Source: Candidatus Acidulodesulfobacterium acidiphilum
GTDB taxonomy: Bacteria; SZUA-79; Acidulodesulfobacterales; Acidulodesulfobacteraceae
NCBI GenBank assembly: GCA_008534395.1
Contig: SHMQ01000005.1
Coordinates: 1-64,000 of the forward strand
Direction of reading: 5' to 3'
DNA length: 64,000 nt
Shown here piece by piece: positions 18,953 to 26,908 of the stretch; position 1 is the first letter of the stretch, and every line of letters begins with the position of its first letter. Both the position numbers and the translations under genes were made by a program. The notes below the pieces were generated by a model that made no database searches, had not been told where the DNA came from, and saw only the letters and a list, made by a program, of their open reading frames with translations.

Positions 18953-19741
18953 CTATATTTTTATAGCGAAGTTCTCCGGAAAAAGAACTTCCAATATCGA
19001 CCTGTCAACGCTTTTCCTGAAATATATCGACCTTATGAAAATTTTAACCTTGTCTCTTCCGAATTTTTCTAACAAATTGCTTAAGGCGTTTCGGAGTTCA
19101 TCTACATCGTCTTTTCCGTATTTTTCTTTTCTACCCTTCAATTCTTCAAAATCTTCGTATATAGCCTGCGCTATCAAATCTTCTTGAATTTCTATTTCTT
19201 CGGCTTCCCGCTTCGACAATTCTCTTTTTTCTTCTATTCTGTCCGCACTGCGTTCGTATTTAAGAATAGTTTCTCTAAACGGCGCCGGCTTTACGATTTT
19301 TTCTATAATATTTTCGCTCGTAAGTCCTTCTTCTTTTAATCTATCGTAAACCGCCTGCCTTAAACACGTAAAATCGTAGTCGTCGAGATTTAAGCCCGCT
19401 ATATCTAAATTAACGATACTACTTATATCGTTGTCGATTTTAAATTTAAGCGATTCGTTTAAGTTTTCTACCTCGTCTATTCTCGATAAACCCGCGTAGC
19501 CCGGATAGTCGTTTATAAAATCGGCAACGGTTTCGTAATCGTCTATATTGTATCCGTTTTCTATAACTTCCGTAAGTTCCCTGAAAGCTCCGTTTAAATT
19601 AGAAAAATAAGTCTTATATCTTATGCTGTTATAGAATTTGTCCGCAATGAAAACGAAAATTTTGTTATATAAAAGCCCGTTTTCCGATAGCTGGGATTTA
19701 ATAGAAGATGTTATTTTATCGATTAAGGAATTTTTATCCAT
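18953..19741 (-). CDS. Cytosolic helical protein, unknown
   Basis: The 262-residue acidic, Glu/Lys-rich protein has no membrane segment or enzyme motif; a coiled-coil stretch lies near 170-215. Its last codons (FAIKI) overlap a copy of the AACTTCGC promoter-like motif. A perfect 25-base palindrome (19757-19781) lies just upstream of its start and probably controls it. Confidence 0.5.
   Translation of the reverse strand: MDKNSLIDKITSSIKSQLSENGLLYNKIFVFIADKFYNSIRYKTYFSNLNGAFRELTEVIENGYNIDDYETVADFINDYPGYAGLSRIDEVENLNESLKFKIDNDISSIVNLDIAGLNLDDYDFTCLRQAVYDRLKEEGLTSENIIEKIVKPAPFRETILKYERSADRIEEKRELSKREAEEIEIQEDLIAQAIYEDFEELKGRKEKYGKDDVDELRNALSNLLEKFGRDKVKIFIRSIYFRKSVDRSILEVLFPENFAIKI
18962..18973 (-). 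promoter_or_regulatory. AACTTCGCTATATA-type element
   Basis: The minus strand reads AACTTCGCTATAAAAATA about 35 bases before the start at 18926. It is one of about eight similar sites at 18.9-34.1 kb, all in the same orientation. TATA-like bases in the motif could be a -10 region. Confidence 0.5.
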
Positions 19742-19756
19742 GAAATTTAAGGTTTT

Positions 19757-19781
19757 ATTTTGTCCGGTAACCGGACAAAAT
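19757..19781. promoter_or_regulatory. Perfect palindrome, TTGTCC-N7-GGACAA operator site 2
   Basis: ATTTTGTCCGG-TAA-CCGGACAAAAT is a perfect inverted repeat that ends 16 bases before the gene at 18953-19741. It shares the TGTCC-N7-GGACA pattern with sites at 3023 and 22111, all upstream of minus-strand genes. A repressor operator is the simplest reading. Confidence 0.5.
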
Positions 19782-19787
19782 GATTAA

Positions 19788-20213
19788 TTATATGTTATCT
19801 ATTTCCTTATTTATTTCTTTAATGCCGCTTTCCAAAACGAATTTATCATCGCGATTATATCCTGTCAATTCATCTTTTTTGTCTTTATCCGTGTCAGTTA
19901 AAAAATTTAATATTAATTCCGTATCATTTTTTATGCTCATAATGCATATTATTTTTTGTGCTTCTAATCTCAACCTGAAACTTCTTTCAAAACCTATACC
20001 TAATCCGATTAAAATCGAAATTATATATATAACAACAGATAAATAATGCGGTTGGGGCAATTTATAAAAAATATAATACAATTTTAAGAAAAGCGTTATT
20101 ATTGCTCCAATAATAAAAAAAACAAGTGCAGACACAATTATAGTGAAAGTTGCGAGGTTATATAATCTTTCTACTTCTTTTTGTAATATTTTCGGATTAT
20201 ATTTGGGATTCAT
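19788..20213 (-). CDS. Two-helix membrane protein, unknown
   Basis: The 141-residue protein has two membrane helices (about 20-45 and 57-75), followed by a soluble tail with a Lys/Asp-rich segment. No family recognised. It is the last gene of the island before the Ser-type tRNA-like sequence. Confidence 0.5.
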   Translation of the reverse strand: MNPKYNPKILQKEVERLYNLATFTIIVSALVFFIIGAIITLFLKLYYIFYKLPQPHYLSVVIYIISILIGLGIGFERSFRLRLEAQKIICIMSIKNDTELILNFLTDTDKDKKDELTGYNRDDKFVLESGIKEINKEIDNI

Positions 20214-20244
20214 ATACCAGATAAAAATTATTTAAAATTTATAA

Positions 20245-20357
20245 TGGTGTGGAGGGGAGGAATCGAACCTCCGAACGTTCGTCTCGAATTTTCAAGTAGC
20301 CATAAAATTGATGATAATTCCAAAATTGCAAATTTATCTCCCCAGGAGAACCTCCAC
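20245..20357 (-). tRNA. tRNA-like sequence, Ser-type 3' half with abnormal 5' half
   Basis: The minus strand has a 7-bp acceptor GTGGAGG/CCTCCAC, T-arm GGAGG-TTCGATT-CCTCC, discriminator A and encoded CCA. Before these come a class-II variable arm (CGAACGTTCG) and an anticodon loop CTTGAAA (UGA, serine). The 113-base span, a D-arm reduced to CTCC-TGG-GGAG and the lack of a paired anticodon stem show that the middle is rearranged. The sequence ATGGCTACTTGAA in it recurs inverted at 20474-20486. It may be a decayed or interrupted tRNA-Ser, or another attachment-site remnant. Confidence 0.5.
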
Positions 20358-20671
20358 ACGAACGCTAATCTGCAACTCTGAATGAATGAAATAAATTTTA
20401 AAACAATTAACATAATTACCACCTCCGTTAGTTTTGCTGAAACTATATTAATAATAATCTTGACACTGCTAATGGAAATGGCTACTTGAATTTTCAAGCT
20501 TTATACATAATATAAATATATAATTTTTATTGTTTTTTTATATTTTTATAAGAAACTATTTTTATTCTATCAAATTTCTATCTCTTCCTTCAATAAATAA
20601 AACATTCTAATCTTTTGATATTTTTTACATAGAATCCCCGCCCTTACGGACGGGGTAGCCCTGCTTTTTCT
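20358..20671. other. Intergenic: inverted repeat and hairpins between tRNA-like element and ssb
   Basis: No convincing gene is present. At 20474-20494 ATGGCTACTTGAATTTTCAAG repeats, in inverse, part of the tRNA-like element. At about 20636-20684 two adjacent hairpins follow ssb: CCCCGCCCTTACGGACGGGG and AGCCCTG/CAGGGCT. The second spans the ssb stop and may end its transcript. The first resembles IS200/IS605-type end hairpins but no such transposon genes are here. Confidence 0.45.
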
Positions 20672-21181
20672 CTAAACAGGGCTATTATCAAAAGGGATGT
20701 CATCCTCATCGCCAGTGCTTGGCTGCGGCGCTTGATATTTTTGTCCGCTTTGCGTTTGCGTCCTCTGTGCTGTTCCTGACATTTGTCTTTGTGTTTGCGC
20801 CTGAGGCGGTTTTTCATCATAATAATCGTCTTGTCCGCCCTGCGAATCTTCTTTTCTGCCTATCAAAACAATATTGTTTGCTATTATTTCAGAGATGTAT
20901 TTCTTATTGCCCTCGGCGTCGTCGTAAGAGCGGTTATTAATCCTGCCTTCTACGAAAATTTGCTTACCTTTATTAAGATAATTCGACATAGTACTTGCCA
21001 GCTTATCAAAAACTACAATGTTGTGCCAAATCGCTTTTTCCGTTTTATTGCCGGATTTATCGTTAAAATATTCCGTTGTAGCTAAACTGAATTTTAAAAT
21101 TGCTAAACCTTCCGGCGTATACCTTAGCTCCGGATCTTTTCCAAGATTGCCTATCAATAGAACTTTGTTTAAGCTTCCCAT
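20672..21181 (-). CDS. ssb: Single-stranded DNA-binding protein
   Basis: The 169-residue protein begins with the OB-fold typical of bacterial SSB (LNKVLLIGNLGKDPELRYT). It has a Gln/Thr-rich linker and ends with the acidic tip DEDDIPFDNSPV used to recruit repair partners. An AAAGGAG ribosome binding site precedes the ATG. It is the last gene of the recT-exonuclease block, the usual company of plasmid and phage recombination genes. Confidence 0.95.
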   Translation of the reverse strand: MGSLNKVLLIGNLGKDPELRYTPEGLAILKFSLATTEYFNDKSGNKTEKAIWHNIVVFDKLASTMSNYLNKGKQIFVEGRINNRSYDDAEGNKKYISEIIANNIVLIGRKEDSQGGQDDYYDEKPPQAQTQRQMSGTAQRTQTQSGQKYQAPQPSTGDEDDIPFDNSPV

Positions 21182-21232
21182 GATTTCTCCTTTTAAGTTA
21201 TTTTAATTATCTTCTTTAATGTCCTCTATAGC

Positions 21233-21736
21233 TCACAGCCTGTTTATAATCGACTTTTCTTCGTAAACGTCTATGCCGGGATATTCCAGATTCTCCTTTA
21301 ATCCCCTGGCTTTTTCGAGTATGAATTTCTCGTTGGGTATTAGCGCTTCGACCGGAACATCTCCCACAGCCACGGCTTTTATCAGCTCCATTATATCCGT
21401 AACCTTTACTCTGGTATTCTTTTGGACGCCGTCGGTAACTTCCGGATGAAGAAGCACGAAATCAAGCATCCTGCCTTTAAGCTCCTGAATGCCGTCCTCG
21501 TACGGTTTTATTGCGGCGTCCCTCATTTTGACGAGATTTTTATGTTTTGCGGCGGCTTCTTTTACCGCCGGCTCGTGCGACGCCTCTATTTCCTTTTCTA
21601 TTTTGCCTAGCTCGTATAAATCGAGCCTTGCTTTGTCGTAATCCCGTTTGGTTTCGATTTCGTAGGCGACGTCGATTTCTATAGCTTCTGCTGCGGGCAT
21701 TGATTCTTCGCATTTTAAAGATACTACCGTTCCCAT
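21233..21736 (-). CDS. Phage/plasmid-type helical protein associated with recombination genes
   Basis: The 167-residue protein has a long coiled coil (residues ~28-95) with DAAIKPYEDGI, then a compact C-terminal region containing VPVEALIPNEKFILEKAR and IDVYEEK. Proteins of this layout are frequently found beside recT and ssb in phage genomes; the exact role is unknown. A strong AAGGAGG ribosome binding site lies before the ATG. Confidence 0.6.
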   Translation of the reverse strand: MGTVVSLKCEESMPAAEAIEIDVAYEIETKRDYDKARLDLYELGKIEKEIEASHEPAVKEAAAKHKNLVKMRDAAIKPYEDGIQELKGRMLDFVLLHPEVTDGVQKNTRVKVTDIMELIKAVAVGDVPVEALIPNEKFILEKARGLKENLEYPGIDVYEEKSIINRL

Positions 21737-21776
21737 TTTAAGCCTCCTTTGTTATTTTTTATTTTATATTTTAAAA

Positions 21777-22052
21777 TTACGCCGCTTTTTGAAAACTGTT
21801 TTTATTTCCGGCAGCTGCCTCAGCTCTTTCAAACAAAACCGGAAATTTTTCCCCAAACTGAAGCTTAAGTTCCCTAAAAAAGAACGCGGCCTTTTCGTCG
21901 GGAACGGCGTCCGGTTCGTAAAATATCGCCTCAACCGTCAGGTAAACGTCGAACGAACCGTCGGCGTTTAAAAATTCTATTTCTTTTTTGAGTTTTTTAA
22001 TGCCCCTGTTAATCAGATACAGACATAATTTTTCTATGATATCCCAGTCCAT
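21777..22052 (-). CDS. Small acidic protein, unknown
   Basis: The 91-residue protein has no recognised domain; aromatic and acidic residues dominate the centre (DVYLTVEAIFYEPDAVPDEKAAFF). It is preceded by an AAAGAGG ribosome binding site, and by the TGTCCCGATTACGGACA palindrome about 60 bases upstream. Confidence 0.5.
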   Translation of the reverse strand: MDWDIIEKLCLYLINRGIKKLKKEIEFLNADGSFDVYLTVEAIFYEPDAVPDEKAAFFFRELKLQFGEKFPVLFERAEAAAGNKNSFQKAA

Positions 22053-22110
22053 TTTTTTACCTCTTTTTTACGGTTCAAATCCTTATGTTTACTGGCGTCC
22101 CGATAGAAAG

Positions 22111-22127
22111 TGTCCCGATTACGGACA
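22111..22127. promoter_or_regulatory. Operator-like palindrome, site 3
   Basis: TGTCCCGATTACGGACA is identical over 17 bases to the site at 3025-3041, 19 kb away, and lies about 60 bases upstream of the gene at 21777-22052. A partial extra half (GTCCCGATAG) sits about 20 bases away at 22096. Confidence 0.5.
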
Positions 22128-22211
22128 AAAACCTTAACGACGCCTTATTTTACTTGCTTTAAAGACTGTTTTTGCCTCTAAAATATTTCATAATTATTTT
22201 TCTTATATTTA

Positions 22212-22223
22212 TATAGCGAAGTT
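22212..22223 (-). promoter_or_regulatory. AACTTCGCTATATA-type element
   Basis: The minus strand reads AACTTCGCTATATAAATATA. It lies 45 bases after the stop of the 56-residue zinc-finger gene and about 160 bases before the gene at 21777-22052, for which it may be the promoter. A hairpin (GCTTAAAAA/TTTTTAAGC, ~22233-22258) lies between it and the preceding stop. Confidence 0.5.
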
Positions 22224-22267
22224 AAAATTCCGTCTGCTTAAAAACATTTTTTTTAAGCGATGACGGT

Positions 22268-22438
22268 TTAGTTCGGATACAGTTTCTCTTTGCGGTATTT
22301 TTTATAGCATTTAATACATAAAACCTTAATTGTCTTATTTTCGTCTTTGACGATATATTTTCCGTGCCCTTTTAAACCGTCGCCGCAGCTTTGGCAGTAG
22401 CTAAGGCTGTTTCCTATCCTGCGTATGCTTATATCCAC
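22268..22438 (-). CDS. Small four-cysteine zinc-finger protein (GTG start)
   Basis: A 56-residue protein not reported by simple ATG-based ORF finding: it starts with GTG after a GAGGAG ribosome binding site. It contains CQSC and CIKC pairs separated by about 27 residues, a typical zinc-ribbon spacing (LSYCQSCGDGLKG...VLCIKCYKK). It overlaps the end of the preceding frame. Function unknown; similar little zinc proteins are common in phage early operons. Confidence 0.55.
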   Translation of the reverse strand: MDISIRRIGNSLSYCQSCGDGLKGHGKYIVKDENKTIKVLCIKCYKKYRKEKLYPN

Positions 22439-22670
22439 TTATGAGCTCCTCGATTGATTTGATTTTGTTTTTATATATTTTTTTCAGTTCTATATTTGCC
22501 CCTGCCGTAAATCCCGTTCCTGTTCGAAGTTCTTCCTCTATCCTTTTAACGCCGGCTCTCATTTTCCTCAGGACGTCCAATATTTCCTCTCCCGTGCGTC
22601 CGGCAAAACCTCTTAAGGATTCAGGGAGCTCGTTTGATTCGAATTTTTTTTTATGAGCATGAAATTATAA
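22401..22670 (-). CDS. Possible coding frame following the HTH-repeat gene (frameshift product or separate gene)
   Basis: A minus frame of about 89 codons runs from the nine-A run at 22644-22652, which lies inside the end of the HTH-repeat gene, to a TAG at 22401. Its translation is coding-like (ESLRGFAGRTGEEILDVL, then a helical EEELRTGTGF region). It may be reached by slippage on the A9 run, or it may be a separate gene starting at an internal ATG (MRAGVKRIEEE) preceded by CTGAGGA. A sequencing error in the homopolymer would also explain it. Confidence 0.4.
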
Positions 22671-24220
22671 TCGCCCGTTTCCTTATAAACCCTGTCTTCA
22701 GCGCGGTTGAGTTCTTCTATTATAGACCTGCTTCTTTCGAGCCTGACTTTAGATACCGTAAGAAGCGGCGCGGTTCTTTCCGGTTCTTCCGCGCTTCTGG
22801 CGACGGCGATGCTTTTAAGGTCGTCGTACAGCCTTTCGCTTATTTTCCATTTAAACATGCATTCTTTTTTAGGCATTCCGTTTACCAGCTCGCTAATTAT
22901 TCTCTCTCTATTCTTAATTACCGACCTCATGTGCCGTCCCGCGCTGGACCCGCCTTTTCCAGTTCCGGTTTCCGCCGAAAAACTTTTTAATCCGGCATGG
23001 TCTTTCATTGCCTTTTCGATTTTTTCTATACTCCCGTCCCCGAATATTTCGGGAACCGCGGCGCACGGCGTTATCCGTCCTTCGTCGTTTCCCGAACTTT
23101 TGCCGTAAACGCGGAACTTATGGCGCTTAAGCGTCGTCCTTGAAATTCTCCATTTATTTATAATTTCCTTATCCGGCATTCCAGACTTAATGTCGGCCAT
23201 GATTTTATCGCGGTTCAGCCTGACCGGCCGCCTGTTAGACTCCGTTACCGCTTCTCCTTTTGCGATTTTCGCTTCCCTTACGTATCTGTACCATGACCGC
23301 TTCGAAATACTTCCTATTTCGCTTTCGGCTTCTTCCCTGCTTTTTCCGGCATTTACGGCCGCTATAATTTTTTCCTTCCGCTCCGTCTGCTCGCGCATTC
23401 TTTTTTTAAAGCCTTGGCCGCCGCTATTTCTTACATAAGGCATATTCAGGGCACCGGCGTATTTTTTCGCCCAGTAATATATGGTTTTATATTTTATTCC
23501 GTATTTACCGGCTATCTCTATTACGTCTTTTTCCGACCTGTCTGCAAGGGACAAAAATTCTTTCGCTATGCTTTTTCTTTCTTCCTCCGTAAAAATCCTC
23601 TTAACTAAGTCGCTTCCGTTTGCGCCGGCATGGCCGGATGGTCCCGCTTCGGAAGAATTGTTTGCGGGAATGCCTTTATTCCCGCTTTCTGCTTCCCTTC
23701 TCCTGCGGTTATAAGTCGCTATGCCTATGCCGTATTTTTCGATAACCTTTTCTTTAGGCATTCCGGCCAGGATATCGTTTTTTATATTTTCCCTGTTGCG
23801 CTTTACTTCCGATTTATGGCCGTCTATCCGTTCCTTTTTTGCGTTATGTTTTTCTTTTTCGTCCGCTACGGTCTTGTTCCGGTATCCGCAGGCCTTTGCC
23901 CTGTATCTGATAAAAGTATTGTAGGAAGCCCCGTACTTTTTCATGAAATCCTGCCTCGGCATCCCGGTCATTATGTCGGACAGCATGCCGTCCCGTAAAT
24001 TTTTAAATTTCGAAGGCATTTTCTTGCCCGGCGAAGACGTTTTTATACCGATGTCTTCTTTGACCGCTGCCGCATCGGCGGAAACTAAATTTATTACGCC
24101 TCTCAGTTCCGCGCCGTCTAAGGAAAAATCGCCCTTAATGCCGAAATCCGTGCCGTTAACGGTAATTTTAAACGTTTCCGGAAAACGGCCTAAAAATTCT
24201 TTTAATTCCCGATTTTGCAT
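22613..24220 (-). CDS. Protein of about six repeated helix-turn-helix units
   Basis: The 535-residue, very basic protein contains repeats of about 40 residues with the pattern N-R-x-x-I-x-x-D-I-x-x-G-M-P-K followed by K-(Y/W)-x-I-S/G and a basic recognition-helix-like segment. They lie near residues 74, 137, 212, 275, 335 and 433. Two of the clearest are NRENIKNDILAGMPKEKVIE and NRDKIMADIKSGMPDKEI. Each looks like a resolvase-type HTH, so the protein may bind extended DNA. The start overlaps the preceding P-loop gene by 53 bases and has an AAAGGAG ribosome binding site. I know no named family for the whole protein. Confidence 0.6.
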   Translation of the reverse strand: MQNRELKEFLGRFPETFKITVNGTDFGIKGDFSLDGAELRGVINLVSADAAAVKEDIGIKTSSPGKKMPSKFKNLRDGMLSDIMTGMPRQDFMKKYGASYNTFIRYRAKACGYRNKTVADEKEKHNAKKERIDGHKSEVKRNRENIKNDILAGMPKEKVIEKYGIGIATYNRRRREAESGNKGIPANNSSEAGPSGHAGANGSDLVKRIFTEEERKSIAKEFLSLADRSEKDVIEIAGKYGIKYKTIYYWAKKYAGALNMPYVRNSGGQGFKKRMREQTERKEKIIAAVNAGKSREEAESEIGSISKRSWYRYVREAKIAKGEAVTESNRRPVRLNRDKIMADIKSGMPDKEIINKWRISRTTLKRHKFRVYGKSSGNDEGRITPCAAVPEIFGDGSIEKIEKAMKDHAGLKSFSAETGTGKGGSSAGRHMRSVIKNRERIISELVNGMPKKECMFKWKISERLYDDLKSIAVARSAEEPERTAPLLTVSKVRLERSRSIIEELNRAEDRVYKETGDYNFMLIKKNSNQTSSLNP

Positions 24221-24839
24221 TTTTTTCGCTCCTTTCGAAAAAATTAACGATAAAATGTTCCGCCAGTTCGTTCCTTTTGTCCATGTCCGCGGCCGTCGGC
24301 CTGGCGATTATAAACTTAACGTCCGTATTAAGATAGTTAAACCTGTTTTTTACTTCTATAAAAGCGTTCCTGAACTGGACGACGTGGCTCGCGTAATTTT
24401 TAACGTCTATAGTCGCGCCCCGCAGGGGGTCGTCGAGCGCCTTTTTTATTAAAGGCGTAATGCCTCTGGTTATGTCCAAGTCGAAATATATTATTAAATC
24501 GTAGGGCGTTATATTGCCGGAATCATACAGCCTTGCAATTCTTCTGATTTCCTTTTCGAAAAGCTCCTCGTCCTGCATGTATAAAAACGTCAGGTTGTCC
24601 ATAATACCCCTGTCGTGGATTCCGCACGAGTACCGTCCTATCAGCGGTATGGATTCTAAATCGGTCTGCAGTTCGCAGATTTTCTTCCTGAAGGCCTTAA
24701 GCGGCGTCCTGTATTCCGGAAAATCAGACCATACCTTGCGGGAGAATTCCGGATAGCCCGTCACGAAGGACTTATCTTTCATCTTATTGATAAAATGGGA
24801 TTTTCCGGAACAAGCCGGACCAGATATACATATTTTCAC
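24168..24839 (-). CDS. P-loop kinase-like ATPase (NadR/AAA_28 type)
   Basis: The 223-residue protein has the Walker A motif GPACSGKS (residues 7-14) and a DRGIMDNLTF motif near 94, as in NadR-like and deoxynucleoside-kinase-like P-loop proteins. An IIYFDLD Walker-B-like strand lies near 137. The substrate is unknown; phages use such proteins in nucleotide metabolism. It sits between the exonuclease and HTH-repeat genes. Confidence 0.65.
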   Translation of the reverse strand: MKICISGPACSGKSHFINKMKDKSFVTGYPEFSRKVWSDFPEYRTPLKAFRKKICELQTDLESIPLIGRYSCGIHDRGIMDNLTFLYMQDEELFEKEIRRIARLYDSGNITPYDLIIYFDLDITRGITPLIKKALDDPLRGATIDVKNYASHVVQFRNAFIEVKNRFNYLNTDVKFIIARPTAADMDKRNELAEHFIVNFFERSEKNAKSGIKRIFRPFSGNV

Positions 24840-24922
24840 GATTAAACCTCTATAAATTTTTTGAATTTAAGCTTCCTTATATTGCGTGAAGGGTCAGTCA
24901 CGCGCCTGCCGGCGCCGCATAA

Positions 24923-25489
24923 TTAACAAAAATCCGCGATAAAACCGCCCCTGTAAAGCTGATTATAAGTTTCCAACGCACTCATAAACCCTGCGGCGTC
25001 TTCTTCCCGATTCTTGTACTCCGTAAATTTGTATTTTTCGGTATTCTTTATCTCAAGGCTGAACCTGCGGATATCGTTATTGCCTATAAGCATGGAATAT
25101 CCGGCCAGCTGCAGCGGCCACCATTCCTGGTACGCTCCCGTTTTTATGTCTATAATGACGAGCTCCCCCCGGAATAACGCTATAATGTCCATCGTGCCGG
25201 CAAAATCCAGTTCGGAATAGTAGCTGGTTTCCACTTCGGCCGGCTCTATCTTCGTATCTTCGAGAAATTTCCTGAAAGCTTTCGTGTATCCGTTTTCCTC
25301 GTCCGGTTCTTCCCTTTTTGCTATCTGCTCGCACAGCTCGTGTATGCGCGTTCCCTTTTCGGCGGAACCCGGCTTGAAAAAGCGGTCATCTATAATGCCG
25401 CTCTTTTTAAGGATTTCCGTGACCGACGGGACGAGCCGCCCCTCCCAATAATACAGATGGTTTTCTTTGTCGAATATGAGCTCATGCAT
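24923..25489 (-). CDS. RecB/Cas4-type PD-(D/E)XK exonuclease
   Basis: The 188-residue protein carries the nuclease motifs in order: GTRIHELCE near 46-54, ELDFAGTMDII near 94-104, a catalytic VIIDIKTG near 112-119 and the helix QLAGYSML near 127-134. It is the likely partner that resects DNA for the RecT protein, whose gene overlaps it by eight bases upstream. Function in recombination is inferred from that pairing. Confidence 0.85.
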   Translation of the reverse strand: MHELIFDKENHLYYWEGRLVPSVTEILKKSGIIDDRFFKPGSAEKGTRIHELCEQIAKREEPDEENGYTKAFRKFLEDTKIEPAEVETSYYSELDFAGTMDIIALFRGELVIIDIKTGAYQEWWPLQLAGYSMLIGNNDIRRFSLEIKNTEKYKFTEYKNREEDAAGFMSALETYNQLYRGGFIADFC

Positions 25490-26837
25490 TTTTTTTGACC
25501 CTCGCGATATTTTTTTTCTTCTCCCTCATAATCCTGTCCAGGTCGTCCTCTTTAAGCTTTGTTATGACGTGCATGGAGTCTTTCCAGATGCCGGTAATTT
25601 CTTTTTCGGTTCCTGCAGCGTTGAATTTGGCGATTATTTCTTCGATTTCGTCTTTGCGTCCCGAATCGTCCGCTTCTTTTCCGTTATCGCTAAACAGTCC
25701 GGCTGGAGCCTGTCCGCACTTTTCGGATTCCGTATCCGGCGGAGCGTCGAAGAGTTTATCTTTTACCTTGTTTTTGATTACTTCCATATCGGCTATTTCT
25801 CTTTCCGAAAATTTAGATTTAAGCTCTTTATAAAAGTAAGTCCAGTTTTCCTTAAGTTCATCCAGTGTTTTAGACTCTTCAAGCATAGACTTGACGGTTT
25901 CGAAATTTTTCTTTGCAAGTTCCGGATTAACTGCCGTCGGTTCATTCTGTCCCGCCGCCGCGTCTTTTTTTAAATCCCCGTCTTTCGAACAGCCGTCGTC
26001 CGTGACAGTGGCAGATTCGGGGAGTCCGTTCTGCGGACGTATAGGCGTTACTTTCGAACCTGCGGATTCCTGACCTGCCGGTTCGGCATATGCGGGAATA
26101 ACGTCTCCCATATCTATTCCTGCTTCGCGGCATTCGTCTTCGACCGACGCTTTCATCATCTGCGGAGACAACGGAACCCATTTGCCGAGACGCCGCACCG
26201 CGGTCTTCTTAATCATCTCCTCTTCGGAAGTGGTCCATGGCGAATATTCGCGTTTATCGCTCTTCAAGGATTCGCTCTTCTTTTTTATCTTTTCTATTTC
26301 CTCCTTCCATAAATACTCGAATCTCTTTACGCCGTTAGTAAGCCTTGCTACCGCATATGCCCCGACTATATCCCCTCTTTCGGAAGGAGACTTGGGCTTA
26401 TGGTCGATATCGGGATCTAAACCGTATTTAATGTCGCAATGTTCGTTGCTGTAAACTATCTGTGCGAAAATATCGGCGACCTTGCCCGACCTGTTCGCAA
26501 GTTCTATAAGCCCTCTGTATCCGGGCTGAAATTCGACGTAGAGCTTTCCGTTTTTTCTCTTCGGCACGAGATAAGCATAGCCGTAGACAGGATTTAAATC
26601 GAGTCCTAATTGTACCGACTCGACAATTGCGTTCACGAAACTGTCCCTGTCGCACTGCGCGAGTATCGGGTTCCTCCTTATGTGCGTCATAGCGACCATA
26701 AACAGCTTGTCCGGAGCCAGCATGTCGTTTAGGATTTTAGCTATCTCGCCCTTTCTTTTGTCGTACAAATCTTTAATTAAATCGAGATTGGTTTTGGCCG
26801 GTATATTTTCCGGCTCATTTTTCGCGGCGTTTTCCAT
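25482..26837 (-). CDS. recT: RecT-family single-strand annealing protein
   Basis: From the ATG at 26835-26837, which has an AAGGAG ribosome binding site, the protein is 451 residues. The RecT core spans about residues 20-250, with MTHIRRNPIL, LGLDLNPVYGYAYLVP, FQPGYRGLIELA and KKTAVRRLGKWVPL. It is followed by an unusually long Lys/Glu-rich helical extension. RecT proteins anneal single strands and can pair them with duplex DNA. The upstream open frame runs through the promoter, so earlier starts are rejected. The stop overlaps the exonuclease start. Confidence 0.9.
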   Translation of the reverse strand: MENAAKNEPENIPAKTNLDLIKDLYDKRKGEIAKILNDMLAPDKLFMVAMTHIRRNPILAQCDRDSFVNAIVESVQLGLDLNPVYGYAYLVPKRKNGKLYVEFQPGYRGLIELANRSGKVADIFAQIVYSNEHCDIKYGLDPDIDHKPKSPSERGDIVGAYAVARLTNGVKRFEYLWKEEIEKIKKKSESLKSDKREYSPWTTSEEEMIKKTAVRRLGKWVPLSPQMMKASVEDECREAGIDMGDVIPAYAEPAGQESAGSKVTPIRPQNGLPESATVTDDGCSKDGDLKKDAAAGQNEPTAVNPELAKKNFETVKSMLEESKTLDELKENWTYFYKELKSKFSEREIADMEVIKNKVKDKLFDAPPDTESEKCGQAPAGLFSDNGKEADDSGRKDEIEEIIAKFNAAGTEKEITGIWKDSMHVITKLKEDDLDRIMREKKKNIARVKKNA

Positions 26838-26908
26838 CGTTTTTTCTCCTTGTTTATTTGTTTTCGCGGAAACGGCGGGGGGTGCCGTCCCGCGAAAGTC
26901 TGTTATTT

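Noticed and set aside
20228-20497. Minus-strand ORF across the tRNA-like region
   Set aside because: It overlaps the tRNA-like sequence and its inverted repeat; no ribosome binding site or coding character.
20636-20656. IS200/IS605 end or omega-RNA at the CCCCGCCCTTACGGACGGGG hairpin
   Set aside because: The hairpin is suggestive, but no TnpA/TnpB gene or second end lies nearby; it may simply be a transcript end structure.
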